This document shows, piece by piece, positions 27,886 to 35,910 of a DNA stretch of 54,309 bases. Under the pieces are notes generated by a model. That model saw nothing but the letters and a program-made list of their open reading frames with translations, was not told where the DNA came from and searched no databases. Position numbers and translations under genes: made by a program. Position 1 is the first letter of the stretch; the number at the start of each line of letters is the position of its first letter. Source of the stretch: Sedimentisphaerales bacterium (GTDB lineage: Bacteria; Planctomycetota; Phycisphaerae; Sedimentisphaerales; Anaerobacaceae); the NCBI GenBank assembly GCA_016927855.1, contig JAFGLV010000055.1, forward strand, positions 1 to 54,309, read 5' to 3'.

Positions 27886-29238
27886 CTACGGCAGGGTCTT
27901 TTCGAGTTCCGCCAAGGTCTCGGCACTGACGGTCTCGGCGTGCAGATCGCCGAAGATGACGCGATACTCCTGCTCGGAGACTTCCCACCGGAGCAGGACT
28001 TTGTCCGTGTCTGCGGGTGTGACGACCTGGCCGTAGTACGCGGGTTCCTTTTTGTCGTTGGCAAGGTTCATGTAGAACATGAACGAGCGCACCATGAGCA
28101 GTCGGGCATCCGCGAGTCGCTTCGCCCTCTCCGGTTCTGCGAGCCCTTTCAGTTCCTCTTTCAACCGTACGGCCCCGGGGGTGTCGCTCTTGTTCAACTC
28201 ACCCTCCAGGTCTGAGGAAGAGGCGACACTGAGGCTCTCCGGGTATTTGCCGAACAATTCGGCATATTGCCTCAAACTCTCCGTCGCAGTCTGCTCACTG
28301 ATGGCTGCCCAGGGCTCTTGCACCGGCGCGGTATAGCCATCCGGTATGGTCGGCGGCTCAAATTCGGATGCGTTGACCGTGACATCCCACTGAAAATCGT
28401 ACATGACGACCTGGAAGCTCGCCCTGGCCCCCGTCTGATCGAGTCCCGTCGTGAGGCTCTCGTATCGCACAGGCAAGTATGTCTTGACATCTATCCATAG
28501 CTTCACATCGACCTGCGACTCTTCGAAGCCAGAGCCTCCGTCTTGGCCGCAATTGGGATCTGTTGTGCGGAAACCCTCAACCTCAATGCCATCGATAGTC
28601 GATCGACCTATACTTTCGTATTTGCTGGCGGCGATTTCTTTAAGGACCGCTACCGCGTCGCCGTATCGACCAACCTCTTTCTGCATCTGTTGGGCCAACC
28701 AACTGTCCAGTTGCGTGCGAATGTACCGCTTCTGCGTGTGCGCTACGAGCACCATGATATTCGTAGCTGGATTGAAGTAGAGATCTGACAAGTTTGCCCG
28801 TTCACCATTGGGATCCAGTTGCTCAAATTTGACTATCGAACCATATTCCTTTGATACGAGACGGTCATCATGAATCTGCCAGATGGGAGGTTTGCCAGCG
28901 GGCGCTTCATGAATGAGCTTTCTTGTCGTCTTGCACCTGAAGGCCTTGACCTGTTCGATGCGAGCCACGACATCGGCCAGTGCTACGCCTGAGCCGGTGG
29001 TCTTCCAGAGAGACAGGCCGATCACGCACGCGATGATGACCGCTGCCGCGACGGCTAGCTTGGTTGATGGACTTTTCATAATGAACTTCCACATACGCCG
29101 CTCTGGCCGAGCCGATTTCTGCTGGACTGTCCTTGTGTACACCGTCTCGATCTTCTCAAAGACGGCATCATCTGACGCCGTGTTCGCATGCACCGCCGCT
29201 TCATCGAACAATCGTCTCATCTTGTCTGCGGAGCTCAT
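27886..29238 (-). CDS. Single-pass membrane sensor with LolA-like outer domain, ECF sigma partner (paralogue 1), 450 aa
   Basis: Residues 1-52 are a charged cytoplasmic segment beginning SADKMRRLFDEAAVHA. MKSPSTKLAVAAAVIIACVI and GLSLW form one membrane helix (about 60-78). The outer part begins VALADVVARIEQVKAFRCKT and resembles LolA/LppX-like lipoprotein-carrier folds (long beta strands, SFQVVMYDFQWDVTVNASEF). It ends in a segment (EPAYYGQVVTPADTDKVLLR, WEVSEQEYRVIFGDLHAET) that is shared almost word for word with the protein at 29936. The start overlaps the sigma factor stop by 4 bp. The arrangement suggests a membrane regulator that holds or modulates the sigma factor, with the outer domain as sensor; no classical anti-sigma zinc motif is visible. 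Confidence 0.72.
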   Translation of the reverse strand: MSSADKMRRLFDEAAVHANTASDDAVFEKIETVYTRTVQQKSARPERRMWKFIMKSPSTKLAVAAAVIIACVIGLSLWKTTGSGVALADVVARIEQVKAFRCKTTRKLIHEAPAGKPPIWQIHDDRLVSKEYGSIVKFEQLDPNGERANLSDLYFNPATNIMVLVAHTQKRYIRTQLDSWLAQQMQKEVGRYGDAVAVLKEIAASKYESIGRSTIDGIEVEGFRTTDPNCGQDGGSGFEESQVDVKLWIDVKTYLPVRYESLTTGLDQTGARASFQVVMYDFQWDVTVNASEFEPPTIPDGYTAPVQEPWAAISEQTATESLRQYAELFGKYPESLSVASSSDLEGELNKSDTPGAVRLKEELKGLAEPERAKRLADARLLMVRSFMFYMNLANDKKEPAYYGQVVTPADTDKVLLRWEVSEQEYRVIFGDLHAETVSAETLAELEKTLP

Positions 29239-29780
29239 GTGTCTACCTCACTGTTGAGCAGTGCCCGCAGCTTCTCCATGCCATACCGGTATCGGCCCTG
29301 TACGGTGTTGATCGAGGCATTCTGGATCCTGGCGATCTGCTGAAATCCCATGCCTCCCTCGAATCGCAGCGTCACGGCTTCTCGCTGCTCTACCGGCAAC
29401 TCGGCCATCGCTTCGCTGAGGCGTTGCATCTGCTCGTTTACGACGGCCCATCGATCGGCAGGATTGTCTCCGGCCGTCTGCATTGCTGCCTCGTCGAACT
29501 CGGCTGCCTGGTGGCGCTGGCCGTCGCGCCGGAGGGTGCGAAGGCGATTCACCAGGCACGTGATCAGGAAGTTCTTCAGGTTTCCGTGATCGCAGATCCT
29601 GTCGAAGGACTCGGCCAGCCTGAGGAACACATCCTGCACGGCATCCTCTGAGTGATGGATGTTGCCTGTCATCAAGATGGCCAGCTTGAGCAGGTCGAGC
29701 TTGTACTGGTCATAGATCAGGCGCAGGGCATCGGCGTCGCCCCGTTGCAGTCTCCAGATCAGCCGCTTGTCTTGAAACAT
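29235..29780 (-). CDS. ECF RNA polymerase sigma factor (paralogue 1), 181 aa
   Basis: Region 2 is DADALRLIYDQYKLDLLKLA to DAVQDVFLRLAES; region 4 is LPVEQREAVTLRFEGGMGFQ with the helix-turn-helix IARIQNASINTVQGRYRYGM. The ATG at 29780 begins the usual short N-terminus (MFQDKRLIWRLQRGDADA). It overlaps the sensor gene by 4 bp. It is about 50 percent similar by eye to the sigma factor at 31231, indicating a duplicated operon. Its own upstream region carries a motif also found before the second sigma gene, so self-activation is possible. Confidence 0.92.
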   Translation of the reverse strand: MFQDKRLIWRLQRGDADALRLIYDQYKLDLLKLAILMTGNIHHSEDAVQDVFLRLAESFDRICDHGNLKNFLITCLVNRLRTLRRDGQRHQAAEFDEAAMQTAGDNPADRWAVVNEQMQRLSEAMAELPVEQREAVTLRFEGGMGFQQIARIQNASINTVQGRYRYGMEKLRALLNSEVDT

Positions 29781-29814
29781 GGCGCCCAGCCTGTCCACGA
29801 ATCGCGGTTCTTTT

Positions 29815-29850
29815 GCCCTATTACACTCCGAAAGGGGGTGTCTGCGTATA
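29815..29850 (-). promoter_or_regulatory. Motif shared by the two ECF operons (copy 1), possible autoregulated promoter
   Basis: Minus strand: TATACGCA (29843-29850) and GGAGTGTAATAGGGC (29815-29829), about 35-70 bp before the sigma start. The second copy lies at 31830-31863. Confidence 0.4.
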
Positions 29851-29879
29851 GGCCGGACAAGAAAATCTGTATAAACAGA

Positions 29880-29908
29880 AAGGGCCGGCTGCGAGTGGGC
29901 CGGCCCTT
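29880..29908 (-). terminator. Terminator of the second ECF operon
   Basis: AAGGGCCGGC/GCCGGCCCTT 10-bp perfect stem with a 9-nt loop, followed on the minus strand by TTTCTGTTTA. It lies 27 bp after the sensor stop at 29936. Confidence 0.75.
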
Positions 29909-29935
29909 GGAGGAACTTGCGGGTTGTGAAAGGAG

Positions 29936-31252
29936 CTACTTGGGGATGGTCTTCTCCAACTCGGCCAGGGTGGCAGCATCGACGGTCTCGACGTGCAGGT
30001 TGCCGAAGATCACGCGGTACTCGCTGTCGGAGACCTTCCACCGCATGAGGACCTGGTCGGCGTCCTCGGGCGTGACGAACTCGCCATAGTAGGCCGGGTC
30101 CTTCTTCTCCGCGACGAGCATGGCGTGGAAGGTGCCGATCGCCTGGATTGGCATCATCATGTCCACCAGCTTTCTAACCCTCTCGTCCTGGGTGAGGTCT
30201 TTGTTCTCTTCCTGAAGCTGTTTGAGCAGCGGGTTCTCACCGTTCTCAGTGCCTCTCATCTGTGACATGAGGCTCATCATATCGAGCTTCTCGGGGTAGC
30301 GGCCCGTCAGTTCCACGCAAAGCCCCAAACCTCTGATGGCCGTCTCTTCGTTCATGGCCGGCATCTTGAGCGTTCCGCCGGCTATGGGCGTGTAGTCGTC
30401 CGGGATGACCGGATTGAACTCGGCGGCATCGACCACGACGTCCCACTGGAAGTCGTACATCGCCGTGTGAACGCGCGTCCCTTCGGCCATCTGGGCGTCC
30501 ATTTCCATCCGCACAGGCAGTTGGGTCTCGACGTCGACGTATATCAGGAGTTGGGGCCCGTCCATCACGCTGCTCAGGAAGTTGGAGCCCGTGCTGCGGA
30601 ACTTCTCCACCTCGACGCCGTCGAGCGTCTCTCGTCCGAGACTCTCATAGCCTTGTCCCAACGCCAGTTGAACGATGGCGCTCGGGTTGCTGTTCTGGCC
30701 GCGCATGCGCTCGGCCATGCTCTCGTCGTACTCCATGCGCATGTACTTCTTCTGTTGTCGCATGATCGTTAGCGCGGTCCCGTTCTGGGGCGACATGTAC
30801 ATCTCCTGGGTGATGGTCCCCGACCCGTTGGGATCGACGGTCTCCATGACCATCTTCATGCCGTAATCTTCAGACGTCGTGACGGTGCTGCGCGATTCGG
30901 TGTCTATCGTCGTGTCGCCCGCTCTCAGGCCGGTAATCGTCGAGGTGCTGCGAAACACGTAGGCCCTGACATCCTGCATGCGAGTCAGGACGTCGGCCAG
31001 GGCGACACTCGGTTGGGTGCCGGTCCACAGGAACAGGCCGGCGATGCCTGCCACGACGACAGCCGCGGCGATGGCGAGTTTGCTCAGGGGGCTCTTCATG
31101 ACTATTCTCCATCTCTCCAACGAAACCGTTGGGTCCTTGTCGGTGTTTTCCTGCGCTTGGAGCATGTCCTGGAACACCCGTTCATCGGGCTCTGGACGGA
31201 TGCCAAGCTGAGCGTCTTCGAAAAGCTGTTTTACGTCATCTGCGGGTTGCAT
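29936..31252 (-). CDS. Single-pass membrane sensor with LolA-like outer domain, ECF sigma partner (paralogue 2), 438 aa
   Basis: Same plan as the protein at 27886: cytoplasmic residues 1-51 (MQPADDVKQLFEDAQLGIRP), a helix at about 58-76 (KSPLSKLAIAAAVVVAGIAG), then VALADVLTRMQDVRAYVFRS and a long beta-rich domain (TAMYDFQWDVVVDAAEFNPV). The C-terminal end (DPAYYGEFVTPEDADQVLMR, WKVSDSEYRVIFGNLHVET) is nearly that of paralogue 1, while the middle is clearly diverged and richer in methionine (MMSLMSQMRG, LVDMMMPIQ). Likely an outside-in regulator of the sigma factor it overlaps by 22 bp. Ligand unknown. Confidence 0.72.
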   Translation of the reverse strand: MQPADDVKQLFEDAQLGIRPEPDERVFQDMLQAQENTDKDPTVSLERWRIVMKSPLSKLAIAAAVVVAGIAGLFLWTGTQPSVALADVLTRMQDVRAYVFRSTSTITGLRAGDTTIDTESRSTVTTSEDYGMKMVMETVDPNGSGTITQEMYMSPQNGTALTIMRQQKKYMRMEYDESMAERMRGQNSNPSAIVQLALGQGYESLGRETLDGVEVEKFRSTGSNFLSSVMDGPQLLIYVDVETQLPVRMEMDAQMAEGTRVHTAMYDFQWDVVVDAAEFNPVIPDDYTPIAGGTLKMPAMNEETAIRGLGLCVELTGRYPEKLDMMSLMSQMRGTENGENPLLKQLQEENKDLTQDERVRKLVDMMMPIQAIGTFHAMLVAEKKDPAYYGEFVTPEDADQVLMRWKVSDSEYRVIFGNLHVETVDAATLAELEKTIPK

Positions 31253-31794
31253 TCTTCGACCTCACTATCCAGCAGGGACCGCAGTCGTTCCATTCCGTAT
31301 CGATATCGGCCTTTGACGGTGTTGACCGATGTATGCTGTAAGGCGGCGATCTGTGCGACCGGCGTGTCCATTTCCATACGCAGGCAGATCACCTCGCGCT
31401 GCTCGTAGGGCAGTTGCGCCAGCGCCCGGCTCAGGCGCGTCAACTGCTCGTTGAGGACCGCCCATTGCTGAGGGCCGCGAGCAGGACAGGCGAGCCGTTC
31501 GGCGTCGTCCAGGCTCGTTGCGTCGCGCCGCTGACTGTCGCGCACGCGGTTGCGAATCCGGTTGACGACGCTCGTGCTCAAGTAGCTGCGGAGGCTCCCG
31601 GCCGGCTCGAGGGTCGCCGCGGAGCCGGCGAACTTGACGAAGACATCGTGCACGACGTCCTCGGCGGTGTTCACGTCGCCGGCCAGCACGACCGCGAGCT
31701 TGAGCAGATCGACCTTGTACCGATCGTAGATCTGCCGCAGCGCCTCGCGGCTGCCCCGTTTGAACCGCAGAATCAGCAGTTTCTCATCCACCAT
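31231..31794 (-). CDS. ECF RNA polymerase sigma factor (paralogue 2), 187 aa
   Basis: Region 2: EALRQIYDRYKVDLLKLAVV to AEDVVHDVFVKFAG; region 4: LPYEQREVICLRMEMDTPVA with QIAALQHTSVNTVKGRYRYG. The stop lies 22 bp inside the sensor gene, giving coupled translation. The C-terminus (LLDSEVEECNPQMT) is slightly longer than that of its paralogue. The gene is divergent from the VIT/vWA gene at 32134 with 340 bp between, so that region may hold promoters for both. Confidence 0.92.
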   Translation of the reverse strand: MVDEKLLILRFKRGSREALRQIYDRYKVDLLKLAVVLAGDVNTAEDVVHDVFVKFAGSAATLEPAGSLRSYLSTSVVNRIRNRVRDSQRRDATSLDDAERLACPARGPQQWAVLNEQLTRLSRALAQLPYEQREVICLRMEMDTPVAQIAALQHTSVNTVKGRYRYGMERLRSLLDSEVEECNPQMT

Positions 31795-31829
31795 CGTGCA
31801 CGCGTGCCTGAAAAGCGATCACCTTTCGG

Positions 31830-31863
31830 CCTATTACACACTCTCACCCGGCGTGCGGGTATA
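31830..31863 (-). promoter_or_regulatory. Motif shared by the two ECF operons (copy 2)
   Basis: Minus strand: TATACCCGCA (31854-31863) and GAGTGTGTAATAGG (31830-31843), followed by CCGAAAGG. It matches the pair found before the sigma gene at 29780 in order and approximate spacing (10 versus 13 bp). Confidence 0.4.
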
Positions 31864-31914
31864 TAAGAATCTCCGGCGAGAGCGTTTTTCTTGCCGCCGG
31901 GACAACCTATAGGA

Positions 31915-32040
31915 CTCGTAGTGTCGTCCAACGGTTGCGCGGCTCGTTTCGTGCATGGGTTGCGTCGATCGGCGCCGCTGCACGCCAAACGCAACCGAAA
32001 CGCGCCGCGCAACCACAACCGACCCACCCAGGCCGGCCTT
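31915..32040. repeat. REP-like dispersed palindromic repeat, copy B
   Basis: GGTTGCGCGGCTCGTTTCG (31932-31950) is inverted, with one mismatch, as CGAAACGCGCCGCGCAACC (31998-32016). The part GGCGCCGCTGCACGCCA to CGACC repeats copy A at 7373-7430. It lies between the ECF operon and the VIT gene. Confidence 0.6.
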
Positions 32041-32133
32041 TTACACAGTATTTACGAAACGGAGCCCCTTCACTACGTCATACTATACAGTGAGACAACG
32101 ACCATAAGGCAACTGAATACGGGAGACAGAATC

Positions 32134-34401
32134 ATGTGTAGGTCCGCTCGAATCTGGATCGTGGTCATCGCCGGCTCGATGATCTTGCCGGCCGCTCGCA
32201 GCGCGGCTCAGCCTACCCACATCGGCCTGCGGCCGCTGGCCTCGAATGTGCTGGTGCCCCAGAGCCGAGGACGGGCTTTCGCGCCCGAGCGGCAGGGCGG
32301 CGTCGAGATCACCAAGGTCAGTGTTCTCGTGGATATCGTCGAGACGATGGCGACCACGACCGTCGAAATCGACCTGGTCAACGAAACGAACCGGCGGCAG
32401 GAAGCGGAGCTGATCGTCCCGGTCCCCGACGGCGCAGTGGTGCGCGGCTTTGCCTACGACGGGCCGCACGGGCCCATCAGCGCCGAGGTTCTGCCTCGCG
32501 ACGAGGCGCGGCGCATCTATCAAGGATTAGTTGCCAGGATTCGCGACCCGGCCCTCGTCGAATTCGTCGGCTACAACCTGATTCGCTCCAGCGTCTTCCC
32601 GGTCGAGCCGCACGGCAAGCAAAAGGTGCGTCTGACCTACGAGCACCTGCTCGAGGTTGACGGCAACCGCGTGGACTATATCCTGCCTCGGACCGAGTCG
32701 CTGCAATACGCCGTGCCATGGCAGGTCACGGCCCACATCAAGGCCAAACAGCCCATATCGACGGTCTACTCCGCCAGCCACAGGATGGAGATCGAACGCG
32801 TCAGCGGCAGGCACTTGTCCGTCAAGGTGACGCCGGATGCGTGCAAGGAGCCGGGACCCTTCCGCCTGTCCTACCTGCTCCAGTCGGATGGTGTCACGGC
32901 CTCGCTGTTCGCCTATCCCGACCGCAAGGTGGGCGGAGGCTATTTCCTGCTCCTGGCGGGGCTGCCGGCGGAGATGACGCGAAACCAACCCGCAGAGCCG
33001 GTCAAACGCGAGGTCACACTCGTGATTGACCGCTCGGGCAGCATGAGAAGCGAGAAGATCGAACAGGCCAAGGAAGCGGCGCTGCAGATCATCGCCGGTG
33101 TGCGCGAAGGTGAGTCGTTCAACGTCATCATCTACAGCAACACGGTGGAGTGGTTCTCGGACAAGCCTGTGGTCAAGGACGGCTCGACCGCACGGGCAGC
33201 GCAGCGCTACATCGAAGGCATCACGGCCACCGGCGGAACGAACATCTACGATGCTCTCACGGCCGCGTTGAATCAGGAGCCGACCGCCGGCACCTTGCCG
33301 ATCGTGCTGTTTCTCACCGATGGCCTTCCCACGGTCGGCCAGACCTCGGAAATTGCCATTCGGGACCTGGTCACGAAATCGAACCCGCACCAGCGGCGCG
33401 TCTTTACCTTCGGGGTCGGGTTCGACGTCAACGCGGCGTTGCTCGAGAAGATCGCCGACGAGTCGCGCGCCCGCGCGGAGTTCGTCCTGCCCAGCGAGGA
33501 CGTCGAGGTCAAGGTCGGGAACGTCTTCAAGCGGCTGACCGGTCCGATCCTTGCGTCGCCGGAATTGCGCGTGGTGGACCATGATGGCGACACGGCCTTG
33601 GGCCGGACGCGGGACATCCTGCCCGACAAGCTGCCCGACCTGTTCGAGGGGGACCGGCTCGTTGTCCTGGGGCAGTACGTTGGGGATGAACCGCTGGCCT
33701 TCAGGCTCAAGGGGGACTACTTCGGCAAGGAGCGGACGTTCAAGTTCGGCTTCGATTTCGACAAGGCCAGCGCCAAGAACGGCTTCGTGCCGCGACTGTG
33801 GGCCAGCCGTAAGATCGCCGAATTGATCGACGCCGTCCGCCAGATGGGCGCCGACCCATCCGCCTCGACCAGGGATCCCAAGGTCAAAGAATTGGTCGAT
33901 GAGATCGTCAGACTTTCGACGGAGTTCGGCATCCTGACGGAATACACCGCGTTTCTCGCCCGCGAGGGCACGGACCTGGCCCGGCCGGTCGAACTTCGCC
34001 ACGAAGCTTCCGACAGGCTCTCGGAAAGGGCCCTCGGAGCCCGCTGGGGCATGGGCGGTGTCAACCAGAGTCTCAACAGCGTCCACCAGAAGTCCCAGAC
34101 CGAGCTCAACATGAGGAACTTCTACTACGACGAGCAGCTCAACGAGGTCTCGATCAGCAACGTCCAGCAGATCAACGACAAAGCCTACTACAACCGCAGG
34201 GGCCGCTGGATCGACAGCACGCTCGTCGAGCGCGAGAACGTCACGCCGGCACGGGTCATCGCGTTCGGGTCGCAGGAGTACTTCGATCTGGCCGAAAGGC
34301 TCGCGCGCGAGAACCGCCAGGGCAGCATCGCCCTGACCGGCGACATTCTCCTGATGGTCGATGGCGAGCCGGTGCTCATCCAGGCGCCGCGTGCAGACTG
34401 A
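32134..34401 (+). CDS. Secreted VIT-domain and vWA-domain protein, 755 aa
   Basis: A signal peptide (MCRSARIWIVVIAGSMILPA) is followed by a VIT domain (about 55-180, with VDIVETMATTTVEIDLVN and AEVLPRDEARRIYQGLV) and a von Willebrand A domain with an intact metal-ion adhesion site: D299-R-S301-G-S303, the Thr in TATGGTNIYDAL and the Asp in FLTDGLPTVG. This is the inter-alpha-trypsin-inhibitor heavy-chain plan. A further 250 residues have no clear domain. GGGAGACAG upstream of the ATG at 32134 supports the start. Followed 33 bp later by a second vWA gene. Likely adhesion, or sensing of envelope stress together with the adjacent sigma modules; role unknown. Confidence 0.85.
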   Translation: MCRSARIWIVVIAGSMILPAARSAAQPTHIGLRPLASNVLVPQSRGRAFAPERQGGVEITKVSVLVDIVETMATTTVEIDLVNETNRRQEAELIVPVPDGAVVRGFAYDGPHGPISAEVLPRDEARRIYQGLVARIRDPALVEFVGYNLIRSSVFPVEPHGKQKVRLTYEHLLEVDGNRVDYILPRTESLQYAVPWQVTAHIKAKQPISTVYSASHRMEIERVSGRHLSVKVTPDACKEPGPFRLSYLLQSDGVTASLFAYPDRKVGGGYFLLLAGLPAEMTRNQPAEPVKREVTLVIDRSGSMRSEKIEQAKEAALQIIAGVREGESFNVIIYSNTVEWFSDKPVVKDGSTARAAQRYIEGITATGGTNIYDALTAALNQEPTAGTLPIVLFLTDGLPTVGQTSEIAIRDLVTKSNPHQRRVFTFGVGFDVNAALLEKIADESRARAEFVLPSEDVEVKVGNVFKRLTGPILASPELRVVDHDGDTALGRTRDILPDKLPDLFEGDRLVVLGQYVGDEPLAFRLKGDYFGKERTFKFGFDFDKASAKNGFVPRLWASRKIAELIDAVRQMGADPSASTRDPKVKELVDEIVRLSTEFGILTEYTAFLAREGTDLARPVELRHEASDRLSERALGARWGMGGVNQSLNSVHQKSQTELNMRNFYYDEQLNEVSISNVQQINDKAYYNRRGRWIDSTLVERENVTPARVIAFGSQEYFDLAERLARENRQGSIALTGDILLMVDGEPVLIQAPRAD

Positions 34402-34434
34402 CGCATCACTATCCAGACGAAAGGGGCGAATACC

Positions 34435-35637
34435 ATGAGAACGACAAGTCTGATAGCAGGTTGGGCCGTGATGGCGGGTGTCTTGTGTGGTCCGGCTTTG
34501 TACGCGGCCGAGTCCTCGCCGATCGTTGAGGTCCCGGTCCAGGGAGACAAACCGCTGGTACAGATCGCCATCCTGCTCGACACCAGCGGGAGCATGTCAG
34601 GTCTGATCGACCAGGCGCGGACGGAGCTGTGGTCGCTGGTCAACGAGTTCATCTTCGCCCGCCAGCACGGCCGCCAGCCCGAGGTCCAGGTCGCACTCTA
34701 CGAGTATGGCAAAAGCGCGTTGGCGGCCGAGGTCGGCTACGTCCGCCAGATCGTGCCTCTGACAACGGACTTGGACAAGATTTCCGAAGAGCTATTCGCG
34801 CTGCAGACCAACGGTGGCGACGAGTACTGCGGCTGGGTCATCCGGGACGCCACCGCACAACTACAATGGCGCGATGCGCCCGACGATCTGAAGGTGATCT
34901 TCATCGCCGGCAACGAGCCGTTCACGCAAGGACCGGTGGACTATCGTCAGGCGTGCAAAGCAGCGGTGGAGAAGGGGATTATCGTCAACACCATCCACTG
35001 TGGCCCTGAGCAGCAGGGCGTCGACGGGAAGTGGCGACACGGCGCCGTGCTCGCGGACGGACGGTATCTCAACATCGACCAGAACCGCCAGGTCGTGCAC
35101 ATCCCGGCGCCGCAGGACAAGGAGATCGCCGAGCTGGGCGTCAGGTTGAATCAGACGTACGTTGCCTACGGCCGGCAAGGCCAGACGCTGCGCGAGAGGC
35201 AGGCCGTCCAGGACAGAAACGCCGCACAGGCCTCTCCCGAGGCGGCTGTCGGGCGCGCGGTCGCAAAGTCTTCCAGCAACTACCTGAACGCCGGCTGGGA
35301 CCTGGTCGACGCCTTCAACACCAGGCAGGTGGATCTCGGACAGATCGAACCGAAAGACCTGCCTGAGAGCATGCGCACGATGAGCGCCGACGAGCGCAAG
35401 GTGTTCGTCGAAGCCAAGGCCAAAGAGCGTGCCTCGATCCAGGCACAAATCCAACAGCTCAACGACGCGCGCCGTCGCTTCATTGCCGACGAGATGAACA
35501 AACGACAGGGAGACACCGATACGCTGGGCTCGGCCGCCAGGCAGGCGATTCGCGAACAGGCCCAGAAGAAGAACTACACGTTCGAGACCCCTGAGAATAC
35601 CTCGCCCGTCGAACCGAACGCCCCGGCAGCCAACTAG
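34435..35637 (+). CDS. Exported vWA-domain protein, 400 aa
   Basis: Signal peptide to about residue 25 (CGPALYAAES). The vWA domain has the MIDAS triad D49-T-S51-G-S53 (VQIAILLDTSGSM), a matched GGDEYCGWVIRDA and the strand LKVIFIAGNEPFTQGP. The C-terminal 150 residues are helical and rich in Ala, Gln, Arg and Lys (KAKERASIQAQIQQLNDARR), probably coiled coil. The start has GAAAGGGGCG upstream. It forms a two-gene unit with the VIT/vWA gene and ends at a strong hairpin terminator. Mg2+-dependent protein binding is expected from the family; the partner is unknown. Confidence 0.84.
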   Translation: MRTTSLIAGWAVMAGVLCGPALYAAESSPIVEVPVQGDKPLVQIAILLDTSGSMSGLIDQARTELWSLVNEFIFARQHGRQPEVQVALYEYGKSALAAEVGYVRQIVPLTTDLDKISEELFALQTNGGDEYCGWVIRDATAQLQWRDAPDDLKVIFIAGNEPFTQGPVDYRQACKAAVEKGIIVNTIHCGPEQQGVDGKWRHGAVLADGRYLNIDQNRQVVHIPAPQDKEIAELGVRLNQTYVAYGRQGQTLRERQAVQDRNAAQASPEAAVGRAVAKSSSNYLNAGWDLVDAFNTRQVDLGQIEPKDLPESMRTMSADERKVFVEAKAKERASIQAQIQQLNDARRRFIADEMNKRQGDTDTLGSAARQAIREQAQKKNYTFETPENTSPVEPNAPAAN

Positions 35638-35678
35638 ACCTGTCCAACACCTTCTATCTGACCGAACCCAATTGAGCG

Positions 35679-35703
35679 CGAGCCACCCGCGGAGGGTGGC
35701 TCG
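35679..35703 (+). terminator. Intrinsic-terminator hairpin after the vWA pair
   Basis: CGAGCCACCC/GGGTGGCTCG, a 10-bp perfect stem with a 5-nt loop (GCGGA), followed by TGCGTTTGTG. Confidence 0.65.
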
Positions 35704-35753
35704 TGCGTTTGTGCGTTCGTTCGTAGTGGCGTCGTAAGACGCTCCCGCTGCGT

Positions 35754-35833
35754 TTCAAGTGTCAAGTTTGAAGTGTCAAGTGGCGTGGCTTCATGTTTGG
35801 CTCTTCACGCTTGACACTTCACACTTCACACTT
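35754..35833. repeat. Inverted repeat of CAAGTGTCAAG/CTTGACACTTC units
   Basis: TCAAGTGTCAAGTTTGAAGT on the left faces CTTGACACTTCACACTTCAC on the right across a 40-bp spacer; the unit ACACTTC occurs in tandem. AT-richer than its surroundings. A long hairpin could form. Confidence 0.55.
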
Positions 35834-35885
35834 CCCATGACGAAGGGCGAATCTGCTGGCGAAACACGCGGCTCATGCTACAATC

Positions 35886-35905
35886 GCCGGCTTTGGAAAG
35901 CCGGC
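35886..35905 (+). promoter_or_regulatory. Hairpin holding the likely ribosome binding site of the MFS gene
   Basis: GCCGGCTTT-GG-AAAGCCGGC is a perfect 9-bp stem ending 5 nt before the ATG at 35911; GGAAAG, the only plausible ribosome site, lies in its loop and right arm. Confidence 0.4.
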
Positions 35906-35910
35906 GCACC

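Noticed and set aside
32527..34086. 519-aa minus-strand open frame
   Set aside because: It is antisense to the VIT/vWA gene, whose metal-binding motifs are intact.
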